Positions 19,695-28,477 are shown, counted from the stretch's first letter. The stretch is DNA of 64,000 bases from Caballeronia catudaia (GCF_001544755.2 NZ_FCOF02000001.1:248001-312000); one strand, 5' to 3'. Notes: a model not told the origin generated them from the sequence alone. Numbers and translations: made by a program.

Positions 19695-20183
19695 TCAGAG
19701 AATCTCGTGCCTGGACGTGCCGTGCGAAATGGGCGGCATTTTCGGCGTCAAGTCAGTAAAAACCATGATTTTCGCTCGTACCCGATTAAATTGGCAAATT
19801 CATTTGCCGGCTCGATTGATTACCCTTCTGCATGAGCGCCGGTTTTCCGCCACGAAAGCGGCTTCGGGACAGCAACATTCGGGCCTTTGGCAACCACTTG
19901 TCCAGCCGAAAATTTCGTCACATGATTGGGCGTCCGAAACGCCTGCGCGAAGCGAAAAACTCTGACGTAACATGGTGTTACAACCATCGAGCAGGCATAA
20001 CACTTTTTGGCTCGACTGCCGACTCGACGCCCAATAAATTGTTGAATACACCGGTCGGCGGGTTTTTGCATCGTCTCGATGCCATAGCCCGGGTGCTCCG
20101 ACTACGGCCGGTTGTCCTCTTGGCGCGCAGCCCGCTTTCGACGCCACGGACGAGAATATCGGTCGGACGCAGGCAGTTTGGAC
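19695..20183. other. Intergenic region, BASS gene / secreted protein
   Basis: A 489-bp spacer between divergent genes with lower GC than its neighbours. The clearest structure is the palindrome at 19793-19808. I see no supported gene in it. Confidence 0.5.
19793..19808. promoter_or_regulatory. Operator-like palindrome upstream of the BASS transporter
   Basis: Perfect 7-bp inverted repeat GGCAAAT-TC-ATTTGCC, about 100 bp upstream of the transporter start, in AT-rich DNA. Its length and symmetry suit a dimeric repressor of the TetR, MarR or GntR kind. The regulator is not adjacent. Confidence 0.35.
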
Positions 20184-20552
20184 ATGGCGCTTACTGGCTT
20201 TCGCAAGACTACCCGGCTTTTCGTATCTGCCGCGCTCGGCGCGCTGACGGTAGCGGGTTCGCTCGCGCTCGCGGGGCCGCGCGCCGAATGGCTGTCCCCG
20301 GCGGTGTTCGACGATTCCGTGAGCAGCCGGCAATCGCTGCATTACACGCCGGTCGCCGCGAAAGACGGTCTGACGCCCGTCAGCGCCGAGGTGCGCCCCG
20401 GCCCCCGTGCCGATCAAGCCGTTCCCCTGCGCGGTTCGGGATCTATCCGCGCCGACATCACGCGCTACAACGAAGAGCGCAGTCTTCCGCGACCGCCTGG
20501 GCGTCCGGCGGACGATGGCCGCACGCCGGCCAACGCAAGCTACCGCAACTGA
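20184..20552 (+). CDS. Small secreted/periplasmic hypothetical protein
   Basis: A 122-residue protein starting MALTGFRKTTRLFVSAALGA. The N-terminus has the positive, hydrophobic and small-residue pattern of a signal peptide (about 1-30, cut near LALAG/PRAE). The mature part is low-complexity, rich in Pro, Arg and Ser, with no recognised domain. A start at 20112 would bury the signal. The function is unknown. Confidence 0.5.
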   Translation: MALTGFRKTTRLFVSAALGALTVAGSLALAGPRAEWLSPAVFDDSVSSRQSLHYTPVAAKDGLTPVSAEVRPGPRADQAVPLRGSGSIRADITRYNEERSLPRPPGRPADDGRTPANASYRN

Positions 20553-21067
20553 CCGCTCCGCTTACCCGGCATCCACCGGCATCATCGGCGCTTCGTGCAT
20601 GATTCGGGCGAAGCGCAAAAGTGTTGGCGCGTCTAGTTCCGCTGTCACATTGACGTAATCGCGCCACAGTTGCGCATCGAATTTCTCTCCGACGTTCCCC
20701 TCTTTTTTCCGCGCAAGGACAATGCGCCGTGCGCGGAAAAATGTCGTTTTCCGATATTTCATAAGGCTTTCGGCATCTCAAAAAGGCGCGCCGATATTGG
20801 CTTCGCAGGGCGTTGATTCCGATGAGGATCAGCGCGCGCCTGCGACTCGATGCGTCTTGCCGCTCTTGCCACCCGTCAGCATTATCCGAACCGCTATACC
20901 CGTAATAACCAAAAACATTTTTGACCGGAAAAATGGTCCGTAAAGATGGTGCCGCTCCACATGCGATGCCTCTTTCGCCCATTCGTCCGTCAGGCCCGGT
21001 CAGACGAGGCGAGTGCAACGCCCCTCGCCCGCCAAGCTTTCAATTTTCGACAAAGACAGGAGAGTTC
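20553..21067. other. Porin upstream region
   Basis: About 515 bp that should contain the porin promoter and 5' leader. The last 150 bp are AT-richer. Apart from the doubtful small ORF on the minus strand nothing specific is recognised. Confidence 0.4.
20562..20762 (-). CDS. Possible small hypothetical protein (66 aa)
   Basis: It reads MKYRKTTFFRARRIVLARKK at the N-terminus and then a more protein-like acidic segment (EKFDAQLWRDYVNVTAELDA). It is soluble, with no known domain and a weak ribosome site. It lies alone in a 514-bp gap upstream of the porin on the opposite strand, so it may be coding or chance. Confidence 0.3.
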   Translation of the reverse strand: MKYRKTTFFRARRIVLARKKEGNVGEKFDAQLWRDYVNVTAELDAPTLLRFARIMHEAPMMPVDAG

Positions 21068-22180
21068 ATGAAGTCAACCGTCAACCGTGCGCCGAAGACT
21101 ACGGTGAAAGCAACGGTCAAGGCCACCGCAGTCGCCGCAACGATGCTCGGCTTATTCGCCGCGGGGGCGGCGCACGCACAGTCGAGCGTTTCGCTGTACG
21201 GGCAGGTCGACGAATGGGTCGGCGCCACCAAGTTTCCGGGCAGCGAGCGCGCATGGAACGTGAGCGGCGGCGGCATGTCGACGTCGTACTGGGGCATGAA
21301 GGGCGCCGAGGATCTCGGCGGCGGTTACAAGGCGATCTTCACGTTGGAAAGCTTCTTCCGCGCGCAGAACGGCCAGTACGGACGCTTCCAGGGCGACACC
21401 TTCTTCGCACGTAACTCGTACGTCGGCATTCAAGGGCCGATCGGCACGTTCACGGCGGGCCGCCTCACGACGCAACTTTTCGTCTCGACGATTCTCTTCA
21501 ACCCGTTCGTCGACTCCTACGTCTTCTCGCCGATGGTCTATCACGTGTTCCTCGGCGCGGGCACGTTCCCGACGTATCGGACGGATCAGGGCGTGATCGG
21601 CGATTCCGGCTGGAACAATTCCGTGCAGTACACGTCGCCGGACTTCAACGGTCTGTCGGGCAGCGTGATGTACACCTTCGGCAACCAGGCAGGCGATGGC
21701 CGCTCGAAGAAGTACAGCGCGCAGTTCCTGTACTTCCACGGCCCGTTCGCGGCGACCGGCGTCTATCAGTACGTGAACTTCAACAACACGCCGGGCGATC
21801 TGACTTCCGTCGACGGCTTTGCGACGCCCGGCTACAAGAGTCAGAGCGTCGGGCAACTGGGCGCATCCTACGATCTGAAGTACGTCAAGTTTTTTGCGCA
21901 GTACATGTACACGAAGAACGACTACGAGGGCCCCGGCACCTTCCACGTGAACACGGGGCAGGGCGGCGTGACGATTCCGGTCGGACCAGGCACGGTGATG
22001 GCGTCGTACGCGTACTCGCGCAGCAACGGCGGCCTCGATCAGACGCACAAGAGCTGGGCGCTCGGCTACGACTATCCGCTGTCGAAGCGCACCGACGTCT
22101 ACGCCGCGTACCTGAACGACAAGTACACGAGCCTGTCGTCGGGTGATACCTTCGGCGTCGGCATTCGCGCGAAGTTCTAA
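21068..22180 (+). CDS. Outer-membrane porin, Gram-negative porin family
   Basis: A 370-residue precursor. The signal peptide runs to about residue 37 (cut after AAGAAHA), then QSSVSLYGQVDEWVG opens the first strand. Alternating strands follow, with the eyelet-type segment NSYVGIQGPIGTFTAGR, and the chain ends in the typical aromatic C-terminus (GVGIRAKF) needed for outer-membrane assembly. It should be a trimeric 16-strand general porin of the Burkholderiales type. The start at 21068 has CAGGAGAG upstream. It is monocistronic with a strong terminator directly after it. Confidence 0.95.
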   Translation: MKSTVNRAPKTTVKATVKATAVAATMLGLFAAGAAHAQSSVSLYGQVDEWVGATKFPGSERAWNVSGGGMSTSYWGMKGAEDLGGGYKAIFTLESFFRAQNGQYGRFQGDTFFARNSYVGIQGPIGTFTAGRLTTQLFVSTILFNPFVDSYVFSPMVYHVFLGAGTFPTYRTDQGVIGDSGWNNSVQYTSPDFNGLSGSVMYTFGNQAGDGRSKKYSAQFLYFHGPFAATGVYQYVNFNNTPGDLTSVDGFATPGYKSQSVGQLGASYDLKYVKFFAQYMYTKNDYEGPGTFHVNTGQGGVTIPVGPGTVMASYAYSRSNGGLDQTHKSWALGYDYPLSKRTDVYAAYLNDKYTSLSSGDTFGVGIRAKF

Positions 22181-22197
22181 GCGAGCGAAGCCGCACC

Positions 22198-22240
22198 AAA
22201 CGCAAACACCGCGCCTCGAGCGCGGTGTTTGCGTTTCTGC
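22198..22240 (+). terminator. Strong terminator after the porin gene
   Basis: A perfect 17-bp stem, AAACGCAAACACCGCGC (22198-22214) pairing with 22220-22236, with a 5-nt loop. The A-rich 5' and T-rich 3' ends make it work in both directions, so it also suits the convergent nitronate monooxygenase gene that ends at 22251. Confidence 0.85.
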
Positions 22241-22250
22241 ATGGGAAAAA

Positions 22251-23216
22251 TCAGCCGATCGCGAGGCGCTTCTTCGCGCCGTCGTACTCGCGCTTCAGCC
22301 GCTGAACCAGCTCGGCGACGCTCGGCACGTCCTGCATCAGGCCGACGCCTTGGCCCGCGCCCCAGATGTCCTTCCACGCCTTCGCCTTGCTGCTCGTGCC
22401 ATCGCCGAAGTTCATCGCGGTCTTGTCGGATTCGGGCAATGCGTCCGGATCGAGCCCGGATCTGACGATGCTCTCGCGGATGTAATTGCCGTGCACGCCG
22501 GTGAAAAGATTCGTGTAGATGATGTCCGCGGCGTTCGCGTTGACGATCGCGCGCTTGTACTCGTCCGGCGCATGCGCTTCCTTCGTCGCGATGAAGCGCG
22601 TGCCCATGTACGCGAGGTCCGCGCCCATGGCCTGCGCGGCGAGAATGGAGCCGCCGTTGGCGATCGCGCCCGACAGCACGATCGGACCGTCGAAGATGCG
22701 CCGCACTTCGCCAACGAGCGCGAACGGCGACGTCGTGCCCGCATGGCCGCCCGCGCCCGCGGCGACGAGAACGAGGCCGTCGACGCCCGCGTCGAGCGCC
22801 TTTTGCGCATGACGCAGATTGATGACGTCGTGCAGCACGATGCCGCCATACGAATGCACCGCGTCGATCATCTCTTTGACGGGCGCGCGCAGGCTCGTGA
22901 TGAAGATCGGCACCTTGTGTTCGACGCATACACGCACGTCCTGTTCGAGCCGCGCGTTGGATTGATGAACGATCTGATTGACCGCGATCGGTCCGATGAC
23001 CGCGTCGGGGTGCGCCGCCTTGTGCGCGGCGAGCTCGCTCTGAATCTGCGTGAGCCATTCGTCGAGTTGTTCGGCGGGGCGCGCGTTCAGCGCCGGAAAC
23101 GAGCCGACGATGCCCGCCTTGCACTGCGCGAGCACGAGCTCGGGATAACTGACGATGAACATCGGCGAGCCGACGACCGGCAACGCGAGGTGCTGCAAGA
23201 TGGCGGGCAGGGCCAT
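22251..23216 (-). CDS. Nitronate monooxygenase / 2-nitropropane dioxygenase-like flavoprotein
   Basis: A 321-residue TIM-barrel FMN enzyme. The segments PMFIVSYPELVLAQCKAGIVGSFPALN (early phosphate/FMN loop, residues 18-44), GLVLVAAGAGGHAG with the active-site His of the GGHxG motif, and GAIANGGSILAAQAMGAD with YMGTRFIAT (FMN phosphate site) are all present. The family oxidises propionate 3-nitronate or alkyl nitronates, or acts as an NAD(P)H:quinone or enoyl reductase. Which one applies here cannot be told. It stands alone on the minus strand. Confidence 0.9.
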   Translation of the reverse strand: MALPAILQHLALPVVGSPMFIVSYPELVLAQCKAGIVGSFPALNARPAEQLDEWLTQIQSELAAHKAAHPDAVIGPIAVNQIVHQSNARLEQDVRVCVEHKVPIFITSLRAPVKEMIDAVHSYGGIVLHDVINLRHAQKALDAGVDGLVLVAAGAGGHAGTTSPFALVGEVRRIFDGPIVLSGAIANGGSILAAQAMGADLAYMGTRFIATKEAHAPDEYKRAIVNANAADIIYTNLFTGVHGNYIRESIVRSGLDPDALPESDKTAMNFGDGTSSKAKAWKDIWGAGQGVGLMQDVPSVAELVQRLKREYDGAKKRLAIG

Positions 23217-23480
23217 GGCACAAGTCTCCTGAATGTGTCAGAGCAGCGTCGAGGCCACTCCACGAGCGTCGGTCGCGACTGGCACGCACCATCATTGTCC
23301 TGAAAGCGCGTGCGCGTGGCCAGCGAACGACCGTTCGATTATAGCCGAAGCAATTTCACGCGCGACAACGCGAGAATTCCGAGGATGTCTTCGGTTTCGA
23401 TGGTTGCACGCATGGCGGCGCACCGGCGATCGCGCGTGCGCGCCTACAATCATCGGCAACGCCACGAACAAGAAAACATC

Positions 23481-24371
23481 ATGTCTTTCGGAGACTACGA
23501 GCCGTTTCGCGTCGATGCCGCGGGCGTCGACATCGTCGGCATGAAAGGCGGGGACGGGCCGCCGCTTCTGCTCATGCATGGCCATCCGCAAACCCACGAA
23601 ATCTGGCACAAATGCGCCGGCGAGCTCGCGAAGCACTTCACCGTGATCGCGACGGACTTGCGCGGCTACGGCGCATCGGGGAAGCCTGCGAGCGACGCGC
23701 ATCACACGCCGTACTCCAAGCGCGCGATGGCTGCGGATCAGGTCGCGGTGATGCGTCATTTCGGCTTCGAGCGCTTTCTCGTGTGCGCGCACGATCGCGG
23801 CGCGCGTGTCGCGCATCGCATGGCGATGGACTTTCCCAACGCAGTCGATCGTCTGATGCTGCTCGATATCGCGCCGACGCTCGCAATGTACGAAGCCACC
23901 GACCGCGAATTCGCGACGGCGTACTTCCACTGGTTCTTCCTGATTCAGCCGACGCCGCTGCCCGAGCTTCTGATCGGCGGCAATCCGGCTGCGTACATCG
24001 ATCGTGTGATGGGGAATCGTCACGCGGGCCTCGCGCCGTTCGCGCCGCATGCGCTGCAGGCATACCGCGACGCGCTGGCATCGCCCGGCGCGATCTTCGC
24101 GATGTGCGAGGACTACCGCGCGTCGGCGAGCATCGACCTGGAGCACGATCGCGCCGATCTCGAACGCGGGCTGAAGGTCGCGTCTCCGCTGCGCGTGCTC
24201 TGGGGACGGGAAGGCGTGATCGAGCGATGCTTCGATGCGCTCGAACAATGGCGGCGCGTCGCACGCGACGTGAGCGGCCGCGCGCTGCCGTGCGGTCACT
24301 ATATTCCCGAGGAACAGCCCGAGATGCTGCTCGCGGAAATGCTCGCTTTCTTCGCCGCCGATGCGCCCTGA
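23481..24371 (+). CDS. Haloacetate dehalogenase, fluoroacetate dehalogenase type
   Basis: A 296-residue alpha/beta hydrolase that should displace halide from haloacetates to give glycolate. The nucleophile is Asp105 in HDRGARVAHRMAMD, not Ser, which separates dehalogenases and epoxide hydrolases from esterases. Arg106 and Arg109 would bind the carboxylate, Asp129 (LLDIAPT) and His273 (CGHYIPEEQP) complete the triad, and His150-Trp151 (FHWFF) with Tyr212 (EDYRAS) match the halide-binding residues I recall from the Burkholderia FA1 and Rhodopseudomonas fluoroacetate enzymes. The start at 23481 gives the family length; the frame extends upstream to 23310 without support. A terminator follows. 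Confidence 0.87.
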   Translation: MSFGDYEPFRVDAAGVDIVGMKGGDGPPLLLMHGHPQTHEIWHKCAGELAKHFTVIATDLRGYGASGKPASDAHHTPYSKRAMAADQVAVMRHFGFERFLVCAHDRGARVAHRMAMDFPNAVDRLMLLDIAPTLAMYEATDREFATAYFHWFFLIQPTPLPELLIGGNPAAYIDRVMGNRHAGLAPFAPHALQAYRDALASPGAIFAMCEDYRASASIDLEHDRADLERGLKVASPLRVLWGREGVIERCFDALEQWRRVARDVSGRALPCGHYIPEEQPEMLLAEMLAFFAADAP

Positions 24372-24499
24372 AACCCGCGCCGGCATTGGTTCTTACGCGA
24401 GTTCAGGTGAGCGTTGGAAATTTGTAGGGAAAGCACCGATGCACGTGAAATACTGTCGCGCTACGATATCCAGGACGTTGATCACGTCCCTATGATTCT

Positions 24500-24535
24500 G
24501 CCGCTTGCCGTAGCTGACAAGCGGCTTTCTTTTTG
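24500..24535 (+). terminator. Rho-independent terminator after the dehalogenase gene
   Basis: Arms GCCGCTTG (24500-24507) and CAAGCGGC (24518-24525) with a 10-nt loop are followed by TTTCTTTTTG. It ends the plus-strand transcript just before the convergent MBL gene. Confidence 0.8.
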
Positions 24536-24561
24536 ATTTTCCTTTTACCGGCATGTTTGCG

Positions 24562-25473
24562 CTATGCCGCCGACACGACGTCGCCGCTCAGCTTCACCGA
24601 GCCGCCGCGCGCCAGTTCCCCGACGATGTCTTCGATGAGCGTTCTGCGCTCGTGAGACGCCGCGAGCGTATCGGCGGCGGCGCGCATCGCGCGGGCGTGT
24701 TCCGTCATCGAAAGGATCGCGTCCAGCGTCATCGTGCGGACTTCCATCAGCTTGAAGACGATCAGCACCTTGAGCGCGTTCTTCGCGTTGCGCGCGGGAT
24801 CGGCCCGCAGATAGTCGAGGCGCGAAGCCGCCGTATCGAGCGCGCGCGCGACATCCGTGAACGGCGCGCCGTGGCCGGGAATCACGATATCCACGTCGAG
24901 CCGCGCGATCAGATCGAGCACCGCGCGCTCTTCCGCGAAGCCGCTTTCGCCTTCGAGTTCGGGGAAGATCACGCCGAAGCCGTTTTCCCACAACGCGTCG
25001 GCGCTGATGAGCACGCGCGTTTCCGGGCAATGCAGCATGAGCGAATGCGGATCGTGGCCCGGCGCGCCGAGCACGTTCCAGTCGAAGCCGCCCAGCGCGA
25101 GCGTCATGCCGTTTTCGATCGTGCCCGTGAACGTGAAGCGATCGCAGCGCTGCCCGGTCGCACGGAACGTGAGCGCGTCTTCGTCCCATGCGCGCACGGC
25201 GTGCGCCTCGCTCGCGGGAATGAGCGTGTCGCTCGCGTAAGTCTGCTGAAGCAGCGCGTTGCCGCCGCAGTGATCCGAATGCAAATGCGTATTGACGATG
25301 AGATCGAGCTTGCGCGCGCCGAGCGTCTGCCGGACGAGCGCGAGCGTCTGCGGCGCATGCGACGCGTAGCCCGTATCGACGATCGCCGTGCCTTCGGCGC
25401 TTTCGAACAGCACGTTGTTCGACGAGAGCCAGCCGCGCTCGAAAACCTTGATGGAGTCGGGCAAGGTCTTCAC
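24562..25473 (-). CDS. MBL-fold metallo-hydrolase
   Basis: A 303-residue metallo-beta-lactamase-fold protein. The metal site THLHSDHCGG is followed by GHDPHSLM, SADALWENGFG and IPGHGAPF. The GTG start at 25473 overlaps the preceding stop as GTGA, which decides it: a longer in-frame reading upstream would be Arg-rich and overlap the neighbour. It is the last gene of the long operon that begins with bioA. The family includes thioesterase- and glyoxalase-like hydrolases; the acyl-CoA context suggests a thioester or lactone substrate, but this is only inferred. Confidence 0.85.
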   Translation of the reverse strand: MKTLPDSIKVFERGWLSSNNVLFESAEGTAIVDTGYASHAPQTLALVRQTLGARKLDLIVNTHLHSDHCGGNALLQQTYASDTLIPASEAHAVRAWDEDALTFRATGQRCDRFTFTGTIENGMTLALGGFDWNVLGAPGHDPHSLMLHCPETRVLISADALWENGFGVIFPELEGESGFAEERAVLDLIARLDVDIVIPGHGAPFTDVARALDTAASRLDYLRADPARNAKNALKVLIVFKLMEVRTMTLDAILSMTEHARAMRAAADTLAASHERRTLIEDIVGELARGGSVKLSGDVVSAA

Positions 25474-26066
25474 GCGCGTGTTTCCAATGGCATGACGACG
25501 ATAGTCGCCGTCGCCTTCATCACCGTTTCGCCGAGCTGATTGCGCGCGCCGCCTTCGAGCTTCACGAGATCGCCGCCGAGGCTCGGCTTCCATTTCGCTT
25601 CGGTCACGCGCCAGTGCATCGTGAGCACGTCGTTCGCCTTCACCGCGCGCGTCAGCCGGATGCCGAATTCGAGGCCGAGCGGCTGCGCGTCGCGCGAAAA
25701 ATGCGCGGCGAGCATCGCCATCAGATGCGCGGTCGGCTGCGTGCCCGATGCGATGAGCGAACCGAAGCGGCTCGCGCGCGCGTAGGCGTCGTCGTGATGC
25801 AGCGGGTTCGTGTCGTTGACGAGCGTCGCGAAGTGTTTGATCGAATCGGGCGGCAGTTCGAGCGTCGCGTCGAACGATTCGCCGATCGTCACGACACGCG
25901 CGCCCTGTCCGCGGCTTTCGACGCGTGCGAGCACCGTGCGCCTGGCGTCATCGTCGTAAGCGGCCCACGCGGCGATTTCGTCGATGGTGCGAAAGCAGCC
26001 GTCGCAGAAGCCGGTTTCCGGATTCATGCGACAGACATCGACGCACGGCGACGCCACGCCGGTCAT
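25470..26066 (-). CDS. DUF1289 - MaoC-like dehydratase fusion
   Basis: A 198-residue two-domain protein. Residues 1-45 form a DUF1289 zinc-ribbon-like unit with four cysteines (SPCVDVCRMNPETGFCDGCF). Residues about 58-195 are a hot-dog-fold MaoC-type domain (FATLVNDTNPLHHDDAYARA carries the Asp and His of the hydratase site). It may hydrate an enoyl-CoA. The start overlaps the ybaK stop by 4 bp and its own stop overlaps the MBL start by 4 bp, so translation of the three is coupled. DUF1289 usually occurs as a small separate protein, so the fusion is of interest. Confidence 0.82.
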   Translation of the reverse strand: MTGVASPCVDVCRMNPETGFCDGCFRTIDEIAAWAAYDDDARRTVLARVESRGQGARVVTIGESFDATLELPPDSIKHFATLVNDTNPLHHDDAYARASRFGSLIASGTQPTAHLMAMLAAHFSRDAQPLGLEFGIRLTRAVKANDVLTMHWRVTEAKWKPSLGGDLVKLEGGARNQLGETVMKATATIVVMPLETRA

Positions 26067-26560
26067 GACTCCGCAGTCTCGCGCAACGCGACATCGACGA
26101 CTGGCGCGCCCGTTAGTTCGATCAGCTCCTGCGGCGAGAGATTGAACACCGCATGCGGATGCCCGGCCGCGGCCCACAGGCTTTCGAGCGCGAGCAAATC
26201 TTCGTCGATGAGCGTGACCGGCGTGACCGCGTGACCGATCGGACACACGCCGCCGATCGCGTAGCCGGTTTTCTCGCGCACGAACTTCGCATCCGCGCGC
26301 GCCAATGCGCCGACGCGCGCCGCGACCTTCGCTTCGTCGACGCGATTCGCCCCGCTCGCGATCACGAGGACGGGCGCGTCGTCTTCCTTGCGGCGAAAGA
26401 GGATCGACTTCGCGATCTGCGCGACGGCGCAGCCGAGCCCGGCCGCCGCTTCCGCCGAAGTCTTGCCGGTTTCGGGCAGCATCACGACATCGTGCGGATG
26501 CCCGCGTTCCTTCAGTAACAGCGCGACGCGGCGCGCGGATTCGGGTAATGAATCGATCAT
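26063..26560 (-). CDS. YbaK/EbsC-family aminoacyl-tRNA deacylase
   Basis: A 165-residue member of the YbaK/ProX editing family, which clears mischarged tRNAs such as Cys-tRNA(Pro) or Ala-tRNA(Pro). The family lysine lies in AQIAKSILFRR, with GANRVDEAK, GYAIGGVCPIGH and the C-terminal hydrophobic segment AVFNLSPQELIELTG. The start at 26560 (MIDSLPESARRVALLLKERG) gives normal length; the frame is open to 26632 but upstream residues are not family-like. It sits 16 bp after the HMG-CoA-lyase-type gene. Confidence 0.88.
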   Translation of the reverse strand: MIDSLPESARRVALLLKERGHPHDVVMLPETGKTSAEAAAGLGCAVAQIAKSILFRRKEDDAPVLVIASGANRVDEAKVAARVGALARADAKFVREKTGYAIGGVCPIGHAVTPVTLIDEDLLALESLWAAAGHPHAVFNLSPQELIELTGAPVVDVALRETAES

Positions 26561-26576
26561 CGTGGTCCTTTGGTGT

Positions 26577-27500
26577 TCACGCGCAGGCCGCAACGCCATC
26601 GCGCTTTTTCGTGAAGATCGCCTTGCCCGCACGCGACGAACTGGGCTTGTCGATCGCGCGCGAAATGAAGTCGCCGATCTCGACGAGCTGATCGAGATCG
26701 ACGCCCGTCTCGATGCCGAGTCCGTTCATCAGATAGACGACGTCTTCCGTCGCGACATTGCCGGTCGCGCCCTTCGCATACGGACAGCCGCCGAGACCCG
26801 CGACCGACGCGTGGTAAATCTCGATGCCTTCGAGCAGCGCCGCGTAGATGTTGCCGATGGCCTGGCCGTACGTGTCGTGGAAATGCCCGGAGAGACGCTC
26901 GCGCGGAAACACCGACTGCGCCGCCGCCATCACTTCGCGCGTGCGTTTCGGCGTGCCGGTGCCGATCGTATCGGCGATGTCGATTTCATCGCAGCCGAGC
27001 GCCTTCATGCGTTCGACGACATCCACGACCGATTCAATGCTCACTTCGCCCTGATACGGGCAGCCGAGCGCGCAGGAAATGCTGCCGCGCAGCCGCATGC
27101 CCGCATCCTTCGCGGCTTTCGCGACCGGCTCGAAGCGCGCGATGCTCTCCGCAATGCTGCAATTGATGTTCTTCTGCGAGAACGCCTCGCTCGCCGCGCC
27201 AAAGATCACGATTTCATCGGCTTTCGATTCGAGCGCGCCTTCGAAGCCCCGCATGTTCGGCGTCAGAACCGAGTAGATCGTGCCCGGACGGCGCTGGATG
27301 CCGGCCATCACGGCGGCGGCGTCGGACATTTGCGGCACCCATTTCGGCGACACGAACGACGTCGATTCCACATTGACGATGCCCGCGCTCGCGAGCCGGT
27401 TCACGAGTTCGATCTTGGTTTCGGTGGGGACGAACTGCTTTTCGTTTTGCAGGCCGTCGCGCGGCCCGACTTCGACGATTTTCACTTTTGACGGAATCAT
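26577..27500 (-). CDS. Hydroxymethylglutaryl-CoA lyase family protein
   Basis: A 307-residue TIM-barrel aldolase of the HMGL family that would cleave HMG-CoA to acetyl-CoA and acetoacetate, the last step of leucine degradation. It shows VEVGPRDGLQNE (metal site and catalytic Arg/Asp), GSISCALGCPY, GHFHDTYGQA (metal-binding His pair) and the family signature with the active-site Cys, VAGLGGCPYAKGATGNVATE. The start at 27500 follows AGGAGAG. It lies 23 bp after ghrA inside the bio operon; no liu/ivd or 3-methylcrotonyl-CoA carboxylase genes are in the window. Confidence 0.92.
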   Translation of the reverse strand: MIPSKVKIVEVGPRDGLQNEKQFVPTETKIELVNRLASAGIVNVESTSFVSPKWVPQMSDAAAVMAGIQRRPGTIYSVLTPNMRGFEGALESKADEIVIFGAASEAFSQKNINCSIAESIARFEPVAKAAKDAGMRLRGSISCALGCPYQGEVSIESVVDVVERMKALGCDEIDIADTIGTGTPKRTREVMAAAQSVFPRERLSGHFHDTYGQAIGNIYAALLEGIEIYHASVAGLGGCPYAKGATGNVATEDVVYLMNGLGIETGVDLDQLVEIGDFISRAIDKPSSSRAGKAIFTKKRDGVAACA

Positions 27501-27523
27501 GTCTCTCTCCTTTCGATGTGTTC

Positions 27524-28465
27524 TCAATACCCGCGCCTGAAATCGACAATGCCGCTGATCGGCTCGCCGCGCGCGAGCGCCCGGATCTTGCCGGCGATCT
27601 GCACGATGCTTTCCTCGCGCAGCGTTTCCGCGGAAATATGCGGCGTGATCGTCACGCGCGGATGCGTCCAGAACGCGTGATCCAGCGGCAGCGGTTCGGT
27701 GTGAAAGACATCGAGCGTCGCGGCGGCGAGCTGGCTGCTATCGAGCGCGGCGAGCAGGTCGTCATCGACGAGATGCGGGCCGCGCGCCACATTCACCAGA
27801 TACGCGCCGCGCGCGAGCTTGCCGAACGTGCGCGCGTTCAGGATGCCTTCGGTGTCCGGCGTGTGCGGCAGCAGATTGATGAGCACCTTCACGCCGTCGA
27901 GAAAGGCGTCGAAGTTTTCCGGTCCCGCGTGAACCTGAACGCCTTCGATCGTCTTCGGCGTGCGGCTGTAACCCCGCACGGGAACGCCGAGCGCGCGCAA
28001 GCCTTTCGCGACTTCGCCGCCCAGCACGCCGAGCCCGAGCACGCCCACCGTGAACGATTCGCGCGCGTGCTGTGGCAGCTTTTCCCAGCGGCCTTCGCGT
28101 TTCAGCGCTTCGTATTCATCGAAGCGGCGCATGTAGCGCAGCACGCAATACGTCGCGTATTCGACCATCTGCTGCGCCATGCCGGTGTCTTCCAGACGCA
28201 CGAGCTTCGCGTTCTGCGGCAGCGTGCCGGGCTCTTTGCGCTCGACGTCGAGAATCGCATCGACGCCCGCGCCGAGATTGAACACCGCCTGAAGATCGGG
28301 GCGATTCGCAAAAAGCTCGCGCGGCGCGCGCCAGACGATCGCGTAATCCGCGCTCGCGGTGTCGCCCGGCTCCCACACGCGCAAATCCGCGTCCGGCAGT
28401 TCGCGGCGCAAGCCGCCGAGCCAGGCGTCGAGATCGGCGTTCTGTTCGTAGAAGATGATTTTCAT
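27524..28465 (-). CDS. ghrA: Glyoxylate/hydroxypyruvate reductase A
   Basis: A 313-residue D-2-hydroxyacid dehydrogenase that reduces glyoxylate and hydroxypyruvate with NADPH. The Rossmann motif is VGVLGLGVLGGEVAKGL; catalytic Arg in NVARGPHLVD, Glu in FHTEPLPLD, His in ITPHISAET. The short N-terminal style (KIIFYEQNADLDAWLGGLRR) and length are those of the GhrA/YcdW subgroup. It follows bioB after 12 bp and so seems to be in the biotin transcript. Confidence 0.9.
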   Translation of the reverse strand: MKIIFYEQNADLDAWLGGLRRELPDADLRVWEPGDTASADYAIVWRAPRELFANRPDLQAVFNLGAGVDAILDVERKEPGTLPQNAKLVRLEDTGMAQQMVEYATYCVLRYMRRFDEYEALKREGRWEKLPQHARESFTVGVLGLGVLGGEVAKGLRALGVPVRGYSRTPKTIEGVQVHAGPENFDAFLDGVKVLINLLPHTPDTEGILNARTFGKLARGAYLVNVARGPHLVDDDLLAALDSSQLAAATLDVFHTEPLPLDHAFWTHPRVTITPHISAETLREESIVQIAGKIRALARGEPISGIVDFRRGY

Positions 28466-28477
28466 GGCCGCTTCGGC

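Noticed and set aside
24439..24492. Seventeen-codon open frame before the terminator at 24500, considered as a leader peptide or small RNA
   Set aside because: No following gene on that strand and no clear promoter; more simply the 3' untranslated tail of the dehalogenase transcript.
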